This document shows positions 1 through 8,161 of a stretch of DNA of 15,631 nucleotides, piece by piece. The notes beneath the pieces are model-generated. The model saw only the letters and a list, made by a program, of their open reading frames with translations. It ran no database searches and was not told the origin of the DNA. The stretch covers positions 1-15,631 of the forward strand of contig CALZJV010000126.1 of assembly GCA_945787595.1 (NCBI GenBank), read 5' to 3'. Numbering within the stretch: position 1 is the first letter of the stretch; every line of letters starts with the position of its first letter. The DNA comes from an uncultured Desulfobacterales bacterium. Its GTDB lineage: Bacteria; Desulfobacterota; Desulfobacteria; Desulfobacterales; JAFDCJ01. The position numbers were made by a program, and so were the translations under genes.

Positions 1-1
1 G

Positions 2-1147
2 GGAATGGTTCACAGCCTGGATCCTCATTCTTCGTTGCTTCCGCAAGAGGCCTTTGAAGATTTGCAGATAGACACCAAGGGAAAGTTTACCGGCATCGGA
101 ATCCATATCACCATGCAGGACGGCTTTGTAACGGTAATTTCTCCTATTGAGGATACCCCTGCATACAAGGCAGGAATAAAAGCCCGCGACAGAATCATTA
201 AGGTTGATGGCAAACCCACAAAGGATCTTCGAGAAGCGGTAAATATGATGCGGGGACCCAAAGGAACGCCCGTCGAGGTAACTATCTTGCGCGAGGGTGT
301 CAAGCAACCGCTTGAATTCGAACTGATTAGAGATGTCATTCCCATTCAAAGCGTGAAATCCATCATCTTGAAACCCGGCTATGGTTTTATCCGCTTGTCG
401 AATTTTACTGGAACCACCACTGCCGAGATGGAAAAGGCTCTAGGTAAAATGGAGAGCACAACGGATCCATTGAAAGGGCTGGTACTGGACCTCCGCAATA
501 ATGGTGGCGGGCTGCTGAATCAATCCCTCAGAGTTACCGACCTCTTTTTAGACGAAGGTAAAATTCTATCAATCAAAGGACGTAATCCTAAAAATACCAA
601 GGAATTCAACGCATCTGCTTCGAGTATAAAGCGCAACTATCCACTGGTAATTTTGATCAACGGTGGAAGCGCCAGCGCATCTGAAATCGTTGCCGGTGCC
701 CTGCAAGACCACAAACGCGCACTGATACTGGGAACCACTTCTTTCGGCAAAGGCTCGGTGCAGACTGTGGAGACGCTGCGGGACGGCTCTGGTCTCAAAT
801 TAACCATCGCCCGTTATTACACCCCCAGCGGTCGTTCGATCCAGGCAAAGGGTATTGAGCCGGATATATTTTTAAAGCACCGGGTGCTAGATCCTGAAGA
901 AAGCCGGGGAAAAGAAGAAGGGCTGTTAAAAGAAAAAGATCTGGCAAACCATCTTGAGGCAGAGCCGAATGAAATGCAGGACGAAGAAGATGAAAGTGGT
1001 CAGGAAGACCAGGAGAAATCCAGAAGGCGGGAAGTCGATTTCAGGGTCGGTCCGCTGAAAACGGAAACGCTTCAAACCGACAACCAGGTTATGCGAGCTC
1101 TTGAGCTTCTCGAGGGTTATGAAATTTTTAAGAATTTTAAAAGCTAA
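2..1147 (+). CDS. C-terminal processing protease (S41, CtpA/Prc type), 5'-truncated by window edge
   Basis: Periplasmic serine protease of the tail-specific protease family, which trims or degrades envelope proteins from their C-termini. The reading frame is open to the left edge (a Gly codon precedes the first Met), and that Met lies inside the conserved 'SLDPHSS' segment, so the true start and signal peptide are outside the window. Counting from the Met at position 5, a PDZ domain covers about residues 25-110 ('GIGIHI', 'SPIEDTPAYKAGIKARDRI'), followed by the S41 domain at about 120-290. The Ser224-Lys249-Gln253 spacing (25 and 4 residues, in 'GGSASASE' and 'SFGKGSVQ') matches the CtpA catalytic triad. 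'LDLRNNGGG' has Gly where relatives usually have Pro. An acidic, charged tail (about 300-350) follows and is common in deltaproteobacterial homologues. Identification is firm; the exact subfamily (CtpA versus CtpB) is not resolved. Confidence 0.93.
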   Translation, partial: GMVHSLDPHSSLLPQEAFEDLQIDTKGKFTGIGIHITMQDGFVTVISPIEDTPAYKAGIKARDRIIKVDGKPTKDLREAVNMMRGPKGTPVEVTILREGVKQPLEFELIRDVIPIQSVKSIILKPGYGFIRLSNFTGTTTAEMEKALGKMESTTDPLKGLVLDLRNNGGGLLNQSLRVTDLFLDEGKILSIKGRNPKNTKEFNASASSIKRNYPLVILINGGSASASEIVAGALQDHKRALILGTTSFGKGSVQTVETLRDGSGLKLTIARYYTPSGRSIQAKGIEPDIFLKHRVLDPEESRGKEEGLLKEKDLANHLEAEPNEMQDEEDESGQEDQEKSRRREVDFRVGPLKTETLQTDNQVMRALELLEGYEIFKNFKS

Positions 1148-1184
1148 TTTGATATGTCCGTTGATTGTAGTCAGTGGTGCGTGG

Positions 1185-1218
1185 TTGTATTGGGTCGTAT
1201 CCAAATTATGAATACAAT
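1185..1218 (+). promoter_or_regulatory. Possible weak promoter ahead of the deacetylase gene
   Basis: In the 184-base gap after the protease gene, TTGGGT (1190-1195) and TACAAT (1213-1218) are separated by 17 bases, a tolerable sigma-70 arrangement. The same stretch holds a 7-base inverted repeat, TTGTATT (1185-1191) and AATACAA (1211-1217), which could be an operator or chance. The -35 match is poor, and co-transcription from the protease gene is equally likely. Confidence 0.22.
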
Positions 1219-1331
1219 TTCAGAGCGTCCTTAATTACAGCTACAAAAGCATGTGACTTCGGTTCGGCATCCGAATTCTGCCATGGTAGAACGGACAACT
1301 GACTGCGAACAACCGATATATTTGGGTATAG

Positions 1332-2306
1332 ATGGCAAAACGAAAAGCACCCCGTAAAAAGAATACCCGCAGAAAATCCCGCAAAAACAAACTATTCCAA
1401 AGTTCTCTGGCGAAGGTGATTACCGGTTTGTCAATACTGGTATTCTTGGTGATTATCGCAGGGCTATTGACTCATTTTCTGATTTCCCCGGAAAAACCGT
1501 CAAAGCCTGCTGCCCCTGCTAAATCGGTTCCGGCCGTCAAACAGGCCATAACCAAAATTCCCACTTTTGAGGTTTATCCCTCAAAAGAAATCCCAGCGGC
1601 GAAAAAGCCGGTAAAATCCCCGACTCTGGGGAAGCAACTGCCCTTGGTTGCCATAATTATCGATGATCTGGGTTATGACAAAAAATTAGCGATAAAATTT
1701 AGCAAACTCAATGCAACGCTGACCTTTTCGATTCTGCCCCATAGTCCATTTCAGAAGAGCATCGCCCGTCTTTCACGGGATAAAGGGTTTGGTATCATGC
1801 TTCATCTGCCGATGGAACCGGTCGAATATCCGCAAGTCAATCCCGGGCCGGGAACCCTGCTGACCGCCATGACACCGGATCAGCTCACTCGCCAGCTTGA
1901 AAAAGACCTGGACGCCGTACCCTTTATTAGGGGAGTCAACAATCATATGGGCTCGAAGATGACGGCAGAATCCAGTCAAATGTATCAGATTTTCTCGATT
2001 CTGAAAAAAAGAGGCCTATATTTCGTTGACAGCCGCACAACCACGGAGACACTCTGCAAACCTTCGGCCCGCCTGTTTCAGATCCCTTTTGCCCAGCGGG
2101 ATATTTTTTTAGATCATCTGGTAGAGGTCGAATTTATCCGCAAGCAGCTAAAGGAGTTGGTTCGAATTGCTCAGCGCAACGGTTATGCAGTTGGAATCGG
2201 TCATCCGCACTTACTAACATATCAAGTTCTTCACGAGATGCTACCTGATTTACAAAAAAAGGTCCGATTGGTTCCGGTATCGGAGATTGTTCAACCGGTG
2301 GGGTAG
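1332..2306 (+). CDS. Divergent polysaccharide deacetylase (YibQ/DUF610 family), membrane-anchored
   Basis: A 324-residue protein with a very basic N-terminus (Lys/Arg-rich, residues 1-20), one membrane helix at about 29-51, a Pro/Lys/Ala-rich linker (52-102) and a C-terminal NodB-like catalytic domain (about 103-320). The signatures of the divergent deacetylase family are present: the Asp111-Asp112 pair in 'AIIIDDLGYD', His158 in 'MLHLPMEP', His205 in 'NNHMGSKMT', Asp233 in 'FVDSRTT' and His291/His293 in 'GIGHPH'. The topology implies a cytoplasmic tail and a periplasmic domain acting on a cell-wall or exported glycan; the substrate is unknown. The gene commonly follows a ctpA gene in deltaproteobacteria, as here, so a shared envelope role is inferred. 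The start is chosen by the basic N-terminus directly before the helix. No strong Shine-Dalgarno sequence is visible upstream. Confidence 0.88.
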   Translation: MAKRKAPRKKNTRRKSRKNKLFQSSLAKVITGLSILVFLVIIAGLLTHFLISPEKPSKPAAPAKSVPAVKQAITKIPTFEVYPSKEIPAAKKPVKSPTLGKQLPLVAIIIDDLGYDKKLAIKFSKLNATLTFSILPHSPFQKSIARLSRDKGFGIMLHLPMEPVEYPQVNPGPGTLLTAMTPDQLTRQLEKDLDAVPFIRGVNNHMGSKMTAESSQMYQIFSILKKRGLYFVDSRTTTETLCKPSARLFQIPFAQRDIFLDHLVEVEFIRKQLKELVRIAQRNGYAVGIGHPHLLTYQVLHEMLPDLQKKVRLVPVSEIVQPVG

Positions 2307-2340
2307 GATTCTATTTGAATGCATGAAAATACATCCTGTC

Positions 2341-2369
2341 TTGACATAAGTTAAGGAATTTTTTATGAT
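2341..2369 (+). promoter_or_regulatory. Strong sigma-70-type promoter for the kinase-molybdoenzyme pair
   Basis: TTGACA (2341-2346) and TATGAT (2364-2369) are separated by exactly 17 bases, a near-consensus vegetative promoter. It lies just after the deacetylase stop codon and would give a leader of roughly 125 bases before the kinase ATG at 2502. It implies that the kinase and the overlapping molybdoenzyme gene are transcribed independently of the upstream envelope genes. Confidence 0.6.
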
Positions 2370-2501
2370 TTTCGTATGACTCAGGCACTCCTTGGATATG
2401 CAGTTTTAAAATCTTGACAGGGCCGCTAAGGCGCGGACATTTCACACCAAAAATCGCACAGAATGCGGTATCCCTTAATTAGATTCCACGAATAGAAGAA
2501 A

Positions 2502-5384
2502 ATGAGCGAGTCGGCACCTTTATATAACAGTCGTCTAAACAAAATTTACCTCCAATATCTAAGAAAATATTATCCGGATATTGATGTCGACTCAATTCTG
2601 GAAGAAGCGGGTATTGCCAATTACGAGATAGAGGACCCTGGCCATTGGTTTACCCAGGGACAACAGGACCGCCTGCAAGACATTCTGATTGCCCGAACTG
2701 GTAATCCGAATATTGCCCGTGAGGCCGGTCGTTTTTCAACCTCATCAGAAGGACTGGGGGCAGCGAAACAATATGCTCTGGGTTTGATGAGTCCGAGAAC
2801 CATTTATCTCCTGATTGAAAAAATGTATGCCCTGATGAGCCGGGGGGCGGATGTCAGGGCCAAAAAAATTGGATCGAACCAGGTGGAAATTACCGCTATT
2901 CCTAAATCGGGGGTCAAAGAAAAGCCATACCAGTGCCAAAACAGAACCGGCACCTTTGAATCACTTGCACGGATGTTTACGGATAAATATGCACAGCTTG
3001 ATCATCCTTCCTGTGTGCACCGGGGCGATGATTGTTGCCGTTATGTCATCAGCTGGACAAAAAGTCCAAAGCTTCGTAGGAGATTGATTCGAAATTATTT
3101 CGTGATACTCAGTATTATTAGCCTGATCGTATTACTGATGATTTTGCCTTTTTTAACCTGGGGAATTGTGGCGCTGATCTGTGCTTTTATCACCCTGATG
3201 TTGTCTTATTATATGGAGCATCTTGAAAACAAGGCATTGATCAAAACAATTGAAACTCAGACGGAATCGGCTCAAGACAACATCGTTGAAAGTAAACTGC
3301 GTTACAACGATGCCCTGCTGGTTCAGGAAATCGGCCAGGCAACCTCGAATATATTTGATATTAATCAGCTATTGAGAACGGTTGCCGGGGTAATGGAAAA
3401 ACGGCTGGATTTTGACCGCGGAATGATCATGCTGACCGACAAGAAAGAAACAAAATTGCGTTATTTTACCGGTTATGGTCAGAGCCCGGACGAAGAAAAA
3501 ATATTAAAGAATATGACATTTCATCTCGACAATCCGAAATCCAAAGGTGTGTTTGTGGTGGCCGTGAAAGAGCAGCGACCATTCCTGATCAATAATATCA
3601 GTGATATCCAAGACTCCTTATCCTCCAAAAGTTTAGAGTTTGCGAAGCTGCTGGAGAGTCAATCGCTGATCTGTGTTCCAATTATTTATGAAAAAGAGCC
3701 GTTTGGAGTTTTAGCGGTTGACAACAGTAAGTCCAGCAGGCCGTTGAGACAAAGCGACATGAGTGTTTTGATGGGTGTGGCATCCCAGCTGGCTGTCAGT
3801 ATTGCCAATGCCCTGGCCTTTGAAAAACTGCAAGGCAGCGAGAAGAAATATCGCGAATTGGTACAAAACGCCAACAGCATCATTTTACGAATCGATACCG
3901 GTGGGAGGATTATTTTTTTTAACGAATTCGCCCAACGATTTTTTGGCTATACGGAAAGGGAACTGATAGGGAAATATGCCGGATCTATCATTTTACCGCT
4001 ATCAGGTTCAAGACGGCTGAGCTTTGAGAAGCTCACCAAATCCCTGCAAAATGATCCGGAACGACCGGTGATAAGTGAAAATGAAACCGTAAAAAAATCC
4101 GGTATAAAGGTGTGGATTGCTTGGACCTATAAGCCCATTTTTAATGATGTTGGCAATTTTAGCGGAATTCTTTGTATTGGAAACAATATTACGGAACTCA
4201 AACAGGCCAGTCAGGAAAAAGAAGAATTGCATGCCCAGTTGCAGCGGGCACAGAAAATGGAGGCTATCGGGACCCTGGCCGGAGGCGTAGCCCACGATCT
4301 CAACAATATTCTTTCCGGTATTGTCAGTTATCCTGAACTACTATTAATGGACCTAAAAGAAGACAGCCCTCTGAGAAAACCGATATTAACCATTCAAAAG
4401 TCGGGTGAGAAGGCAGCAGCCATTGTTCAGGATCTATTGACCCTCGCTCGGAGGGGGGTTGAAGCCACAGAGGTGGTTAACTTGAACGAAATTGTTTCAG
4501 ATTATCTGCTGAGTCCCGAATACGCTAAATTAGAAATAGATCATACCAACGTATCAGTGGAAAAATGTCTGGATGAAAATTTATTAAACATTTTGGGTTC
4601 ACCTGTGCATTTATCAAAAACAGTTATGAATCTGGTATCCAATTCCACCGAGGCCATGCCCGAAGGGGGCAAAATCATAGTTACCACCGAAAACCGACAT
4701 ATTGATACGATTAAAATTGGCTATGACGATATTGATAAAGGTGATTACGCTACTTTGTCTGTGATCGATGGCGGTATCGGAATTTCACCGGAGGATATCG
4801 AACGAATTTTCGAGCCCTTTTATACTAAAAAAACGATGGGAAGAAGCGGAACCGGACTCGGGATGGCGGTGGTTTGGGGTACGGTGAAAGACCATCGGGG
4901 TTACATTGACCTCACAAGTACGGAAGGTAAAGGGACTGAAATAACCCTTTATTTTCCGGTTACCCGCAAGGTTTTTTCCCCGCAGATCGAGATGACTTCC
5001 ATACAGGATGTCATGGGGAACGGCGAGTCCATAATGGTGGTGGATGATATCGCAGAACAGCGTCAAATTGCTTCCGAGATGCTTGAAAAATTGGGTTACA
5101 CGGTCAAAACCGTTTCCGGCGGTGAAGCGGCCGTTGAATATCTGCGCAAGCATACCATTGACTTGTTGGTATTGGATATGATAATGGAACCCGGCATCGA
5201 CGGCTTTGAAACATACCGAAGGATACTTAAACTTCGACCTGGCCAAAAATGCATCATCGCAAGCGGGTATTCCGAGTCGGTACGCGTCAACGAAGCCCAG
5301 CGCCTGGGGGCCGGAACTTATATCAAAAAACCCTATCTGCTGCATAAAATAGGCCGGGCGATCAAAGCAGAACTGAATAAGTAA
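2502..5384 (+). CDS. Hybrid sensor histidine kinase: Cys/His-rich sensor, 2 TM, GAF, PAS, HisKA, HATPase, receiver
   Basis: A 960-residue membrane-bound hybrid kinase. Residues 1-190 form a soluble sensor-like domain resembling the V4R/HNOB-like N-termini of many deltaproteobacterial signalling proteins, ending in a Cys/His cluster (Cys145; Cys171, His173, Cys178, Cys179). A two-helix membrane hairpin follows (about 199-238), then a GAF domain (about 280-440), a PAS domain (about 445-568), a short coiled coil, and HisKA with phospho-acceptor His598 in 'GGVAHDLNN'. The HATPase_c domain has an N-box around Asn714, 'FEPFYTKK' and 'GTGLGMAVV'. A C-terminal receiver has Asp848/Asp849, phospho-acceptor Asp892 and Lys943. 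There is no DNA-binding output, so signalling must go by phosphorelay or protein contact. The gene overlaps the next gene by one base. The start is preceded by a weak purine-rich 'AGAAGAAA'. The kinase assignment is firm; the ligand of the N-terminal domain is unknown. Confidence 0.93.
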   Translation: MSESAPLYNSRLNKIYLQYLRKYYPDIDVDSILEEAGIANYEIEDPGHWFTQGQQDRLQDILIARTGNPNIAREAGRFSTSSEGLGAAKQYALGLMSPRTIYLLIEKMYALMSRGADVRAKKIGSNQVEITAIPKSGVKEKPYQCQNRTGTFESLARMFTDKYAQLDHPSCVHRGDDCCRYVISWTKSPKLRRRLIRNYFVILSIISLIVLLMILPFLTWGIVALICAFITLMLSYYMEHLENKALIKTIETQTESAQDNIVESKLRYNDALLVQEIGQATSNIFDINQLLRTVAGVMEKRLDFDRGMIMLTDKKETKLRYFTGYGQSPDEEKILKNMTFHLDNPKSKGVFVVAVKEQRPFLINNISDIQDSLSSKSLEFAKLLESQSLICVPIIYEKEPFGVLAVDNSKSSRPLRQSDMSVLMGVASQLAVSIANALAFEKLQGSEKKYRELVQNANSIILRIDTGGRIIFFNEFAQRFFGYTERELIGKYAGSIILPLSGSRRLSFEKLTKSLQNDPERPVISENETVKKSGIKVWIAWTYKPIFNDVGNFSGILCIGNNITELKQASQEKEELHAQLQRAQKMEAIGTLAGGVAHDLNNILSGIVSYPELLLMDLKEDSPLRKPILTIQKSGEKAAAIVQDLLTLARRGVEATEVVNLNEIVSDYLLSPEYAKLEIDHTNVSVEKCLDENLLNILGSPVHLSKTVMNLVSNSTEAMPEGGKIIVTTENRHIDTIKIGYDDIDKGDYATLSVIDGGIGISPEDIERIFEPFYTKKTMGRSGTGLGMAVVWGTVKDHRGYIDLTSTEGKGTEITLYFPVTRKVFSPQIEMTSIQDVMGNGESIMVVDDIAEQRQIASEMLEKLGYTVKTVSGGEAAVEYLRKHTIDLLVLDMIMEPGIDGFETYRRILKLRPGQKCIIASGYSESVRVNEAQRLGAGTYIKKPYLLHKIGRAIKAELNK

Positions 5385-7477
5385 TGAACGAAAACATTCG
5401 CTGGGTCAAAACCCACTGCGCCAGAATGGACCATGGTGGTTGCGCATTAAATATAGGGGTCAAGGCCAACAAAATTGAAACGGTCAAAGGTGATCCTGCC
5501 GGGTATTTAAACAAAGGCTACATTTGTTCCAAAGGAAAGGCTTCTCCAGACCGGCTTACACATCCGTCGCGCCTCAACCACCCTCTGAAACGCAAGGGTT
5601 GCCGGGGAGAAGGAAAATGGCAGAAAATATCCTGGAATGAGGCCATTGCTCTGGTCAGTGATAAACTGCAATTGGTCAAAGATAACCTGGGTGCCCGGGG
5701 GGTGGCATTTTGTCAGGGTATGCCAAAGGGATTGGAGCACTTTGTACTCATCCGCCTGGCGAATATATTCGGATCTCCCAATGTGGTCGTGGTACAGGAT
5801 GTGTGTCATGCCCCTCGGGAGATCAGCGGACTTCATACTTGCGGATTTTATCCGATAGCTGATTTTCATCATAAAAATGAACTGGTGCTGCTCTGGGGAA
5901 GCAATCCCACCAGCACCAATGAAGAAGGCCAGATTTGCAGCTTGCTGCTGGATCAGATCAAGAAAGGAACCGAACTAATTGTGATCGATCCCAGACGAAC
6001 AGAATTGGCGGCACGAGCTAAGTACTGGCTGCAGATCAGACCAGGGACCGACAGTGCTTTGGCCCTGGCATTTTTAAATGTTATTATTACTGAAAGGCTG
6101 TTTGATGAAGATTTTGTAAAAAATTGGACATATGGTTTCGATGAATTGGCCGCCCATGTGGAATCATTTTCACCGGAAAAAATGTCACAAGTCGTATGGG
6201 TCCCCCCCGATCTGATCAGGGAAAGTGCCAGAGCTTATGCCCGATCCCACCCGGCCACCATCGCCTGGGGCAATCCCATAGAACAAAACAATCACGCATT
6301 CGATTCCGCGCGGGCGCTGATCTGCTTGATGGCGGTCTGCGGTAATCTGGATATAGCTGGCGGCAATATTCAGGCAAACGAACCTGGGATTCTAAGCCTA
6401 GGCAAGTTTGTACGTGCCGATAAGATCCCGTCCAAACCCAAAGAAATGCTCCATGCCCATCATCACACGATCCCAAAATTGATGACGGTACCGCCAGCAT
6501 ATTTCAGAAAGGCGGTGCTGGAGGGCAGCCCCTATCCGGTCAAAGCCGCCTTTGTTCAATGCGCTAATCCACTACTCGCCTACGCCGACAGCAGACAAAC
6601 CTATGACGCCCTGATGAAGCTCGACTTTCTAGCAGTGTCTGATATTTTCATGACGCCCACTGCTGCATTGGCCGACGTGGTATTGCCGGCCGCCACCCAT
6701 TTTGAATTTAACGATATCGGCCACTATGGAATGGGACACGGGTTCATCCTAGCACGACCGAAGGTGGTGAATCCGCCCGGCCAATGCTGGCCGGACATCA
6801 AGATTTTAAATGAACTGGGTAAAGTGCTAACTCCTAAAAAATACTGGTATGACGAATATAATGAACTCTTAGATATCCTGTTGGCACCAGCCGGATTAGA
6901 TTTCAACCAGTTTGCCACACGTGGGTTGCTGAGAGGTGCGCATCGGTTTAAAAAATATGAAAATACCGGGTTCAAAACGCCAAGCGGTAAAGTGGAACTG
7001 TCCTTGAGCCAATCCTCAAAATTGATGGTACCGGCCCTTCCTGAATTTAATGGGTATCCTGAGCCTGAAGACGGTGCGTTTCCCCTGGTGCTCACCAGCG
7101 CCAAAAGCCGTCATCATCTGCATTCATCCTACCGTTGGCTTGAAAGACTTAGAAAGCATCGGCCTTACCCCCGAACGCTGATTCATCCGAAGACGGCTGC
7201 CGAACATGGAATCGAAGAAGGTGACGACGTCACCATTGAAACTGCTCAGGGGAAGATCACCCAGAGCGCGCATCTGTCCGACCGCATTCACCCGAATGTG
7301 ATCTATGCGGATTACGGCTGGTGGTTTCCTGAGGATACAATTGAAGCGCTTTTCGGTTGGGATCGATCTAATTTTAACATGCTGACAACCACTGATAAAT
7401 TGGGGCGGCAGTTCGGCACCCCCAATTTAAAGGGCATCAACTGCCGAATCCGGCGCAAATTAACGGTACTGAAGTAG
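5384..7477 (+). CDS. Molybdopterin-dependent oxidoreductase, DMSO reductase family catalytic subunit
   Basis: A 697-residue protein with the full-length architecture of the Mo/W-bisPGD family. The N-terminal Fe-S region contains Cys12, Cys20 and Cys48 ('GYICSKG'), but the expected second Cys is Asp16 ('CARMDHGGC'). Cys141 in 'DVCHAPRE' sits where formate-dehydrogenase-type enzymes carry the Cys/Sec metal ligand. Pterin-binding segments include 'WGSNPTSTNE' (171-180), 'IDPRRTELAARA' (201-212) and 'ADVVLPAATHFE' (430-441). The molydopterin dinucleotide-binding domain covers about 565-690. There is no Tat or Sec signal, so it is probably cytoplasmic. The ATG (5384-5386) shares its A with the kinase stop codon TAA (5382-5384) and has no clear Shine-Dalgarno of its own, which points to translational coupling. 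No ferredoxin, flavoprotein or membrane subunit gene is adjacent, so its electron partner and substrate are unknown. Confidence 0.92.
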   Translation: MNENIRWVKTHCARMDHGGCALNIGVKANKIETVKGDPAGYLNKGYICSKGKASPDRLTHPSRLNHPLKRKGCRGEGKWQKISWNEAIALVSDKLQLVKDNLGARGVAFCQGMPKGLEHFVLIRLANIFGSPNVVVVQDVCHAPREISGLHTCGFYPIADFHHKNELVLLWGSNPTSTNEEGQICSLLLDQIKKGTELIVIDPRRTELAARAKYWLQIRPGTDSALALAFLNVIITERLFDEDFVKNWTYGFDELAAHVESFSPEKMSQVVWVPPDLIRESARAYARSHPATIAWGNPIEQNNHAFDSARALICLMAVCGNLDIAGGNIQANEPGILSLGKFVRADKIPSKPKEMLHAHHHTIPKLMTVPPAYFRKAVLEGSPYPVKAAFVQCANPLLAYADSRQTYDALMKLDFLAVSDIFMTPTAALADVVLPAATHFEFNDIGHYGMGHGFILARPKVVNPPGQCWPDIKILNELGKVLTPKKYWYDEYNELLDILLAPAGLDFNQFATRGLLRGAHRFKKYENTGFKTPSGKVELSLSQSSKLMVPALPEFNGYPEPEDGAFPLVLTSAKSRHHLHSSYRWLERLRKHRPYPRTLIHPKTAAEHGIEEGDDVTIETAQGKITQSAHLSDRIHPNVIYADYGWWFPEDTIEALFGWDRSNFNMLTTTDKLGRQFGTPNLKGINCRIRRKLTVLK

Positions 7478-7641
7478 GATGGTGATAATTGCCTATAACA
7501 TGAGGGATTGCGGAAGACATACCCGGCATTGCGATGTAGAGGTTGTTTTTGTCATTAGAGCCTTTGATATTTGGATTTGTTTCGCCCAATTTTATACGAT
7601 GGTCGATATTCGGCCCGCCCTGGCCTCCCCTCCGGCCTGTA

Positions 7642-7685
7642 AGCCTATGAAGCCTACGGGCTGGAAGCGGGCTCGTAGAGCCTAC
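7642..7685. repeat. GC-rich block of short direct repeats with a perfect hairpin
   Basis: AGCCTAT (7642-7648), AGCCTAC (7651-7657) and AGCCTAC (7679-7685) recur within 44 bases. GGCTC-GTA-GAGCC (7670-7682) is a perfect 5-base-pair hairpin between the second and third copies. The composition contrasts with the AT-rich flanks. It may be a dispersed intergenic repeat or part of a structured RNA; the sequence alone does not decide. Confidence 0.4.
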
Positions 7686-7737
7686 GCCTCGGAGAGCGCG
7701 AAAGCTTATGTACATAAAAGCTGTAACGGTGAAACTG

Positions 7738-7778
7738 ACTGGATATGTATCAAAAAATTCAACATTAATTTATCCAGT
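7738..7778. repeat. 8-base inverted repeat with 25-base spacer
   Basis: ACTGGATA (7738-7745) and TATCCAGT (7771-7778) are perfect reverse complements around an AT-rich 25-base loop. It lies within the non-coding gap after the molybdoenzyme gene and could be an RNA stem or a protein-binding site. Confidence 0.35.
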
Positions 7779-7848
7779 TCTGGGTCAGGGATTTCGAATT
7801 TTGTCGATCGTATTTGTTTAAATCATGCCTTCTGGGCTTAAGTCAAAG

Positions 7849-7880
7849 CCGGGCCCTCTGGACCCGGATCTTTACTTTTT
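7849..7880 (+). terminator. Rho-independent-type terminator
   Basis: CCGGGCCC and GGACCCGG can pair as a stem of five GC pairs, one C-A mismatch and two more GC pairs around a short TCT loop. A T-rich tract follows (TTTACTTTTT). It is in plus orientation about 370 bases after the molybdoenzyme stop and before the pgpH promoter, so it probably ends the kinase-molybdoenzyme transcript. Confidence 0.55.
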
Positions 7881-7994
7881 ATATTTTTATATCAATAAGT
7901 TATAGGATAAAATCAACTTTCAATCCTATCAGCTTATCTTGATTAACTTCCGGTTGATAAATGTCAACGCTTAAGCTACTTCAGACAGATTTGA

Positions 7995-8023
7995 TTGACT
8001 CCGTCCACTTGGCCTTATATGAT
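7995..8023 (+). promoter_or_regulatory. Sigma-70-type promoter for the pgpH-like gene
   Basis: TTGACT (7995-8000) and TATGAT (8018-8023) are separated by exactly 17 bases. The expected start near 8030 would give a leader of about 130 bases before the ATG at 8162. It lies downstream of the terminator-like stem, which makes pgpH its own transcription unit. Confidence 0.52.
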
Positions 8024-8161
8024 AAAGTCTTTATTGCCCCAATGCTGCATAAACAACATGGCAAAGAATAGTGAATGGTCCGTTAATGTAACCGATATCA
8101 TCGTGAAAGCCATATTATCCGGATATTCCCCGTGGTAATTTAAATCAGGAGCCCATCGCAG

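Larger units (their letters stand above)
7478..8161. other. Long intergenic region with hairpins, short repeats and regulatory signals
   Basis: No convincing protein gene was found in these 684 bases. A 120-codon open frame at 7479-7841 has no ribosome-binding site and a low-complexity, unfamiliar product. From left to right the region holds an AT-rich stretch, a GC-rich block with three AGCCTAY repeats and a perfect hairpin (7642-7685), an 8-base inverted repeat (7738-7778), a terminator-like stem (7849-7880) and a promoter (7995-8023). It separates the molybdoenzyme gene from pgpH. Confidence 0.6.

Noticed and set aside
2414..2419. Second TTGACA before the kinase gene
   Set aside because: No acceptable -10 element at 16-18 bases downstream; the TTGACA at 2341 has a proper partner.
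4785..5345. 186-codon antisense open frame within the kinase gene
   Set aside because: It lies entirely opposite the HATPase and receiver domains, which are unmistakable on the plus strand; it is a shadow frame.
7479..7841. 120-codon plus-strand open frame starting two bases after the molybdoenzyme stop
   Set aside because: No ribosome-binding site, unfamiliar composition, and it runs through hairpins and short repeats; it looks like chance in a non-coding gap.
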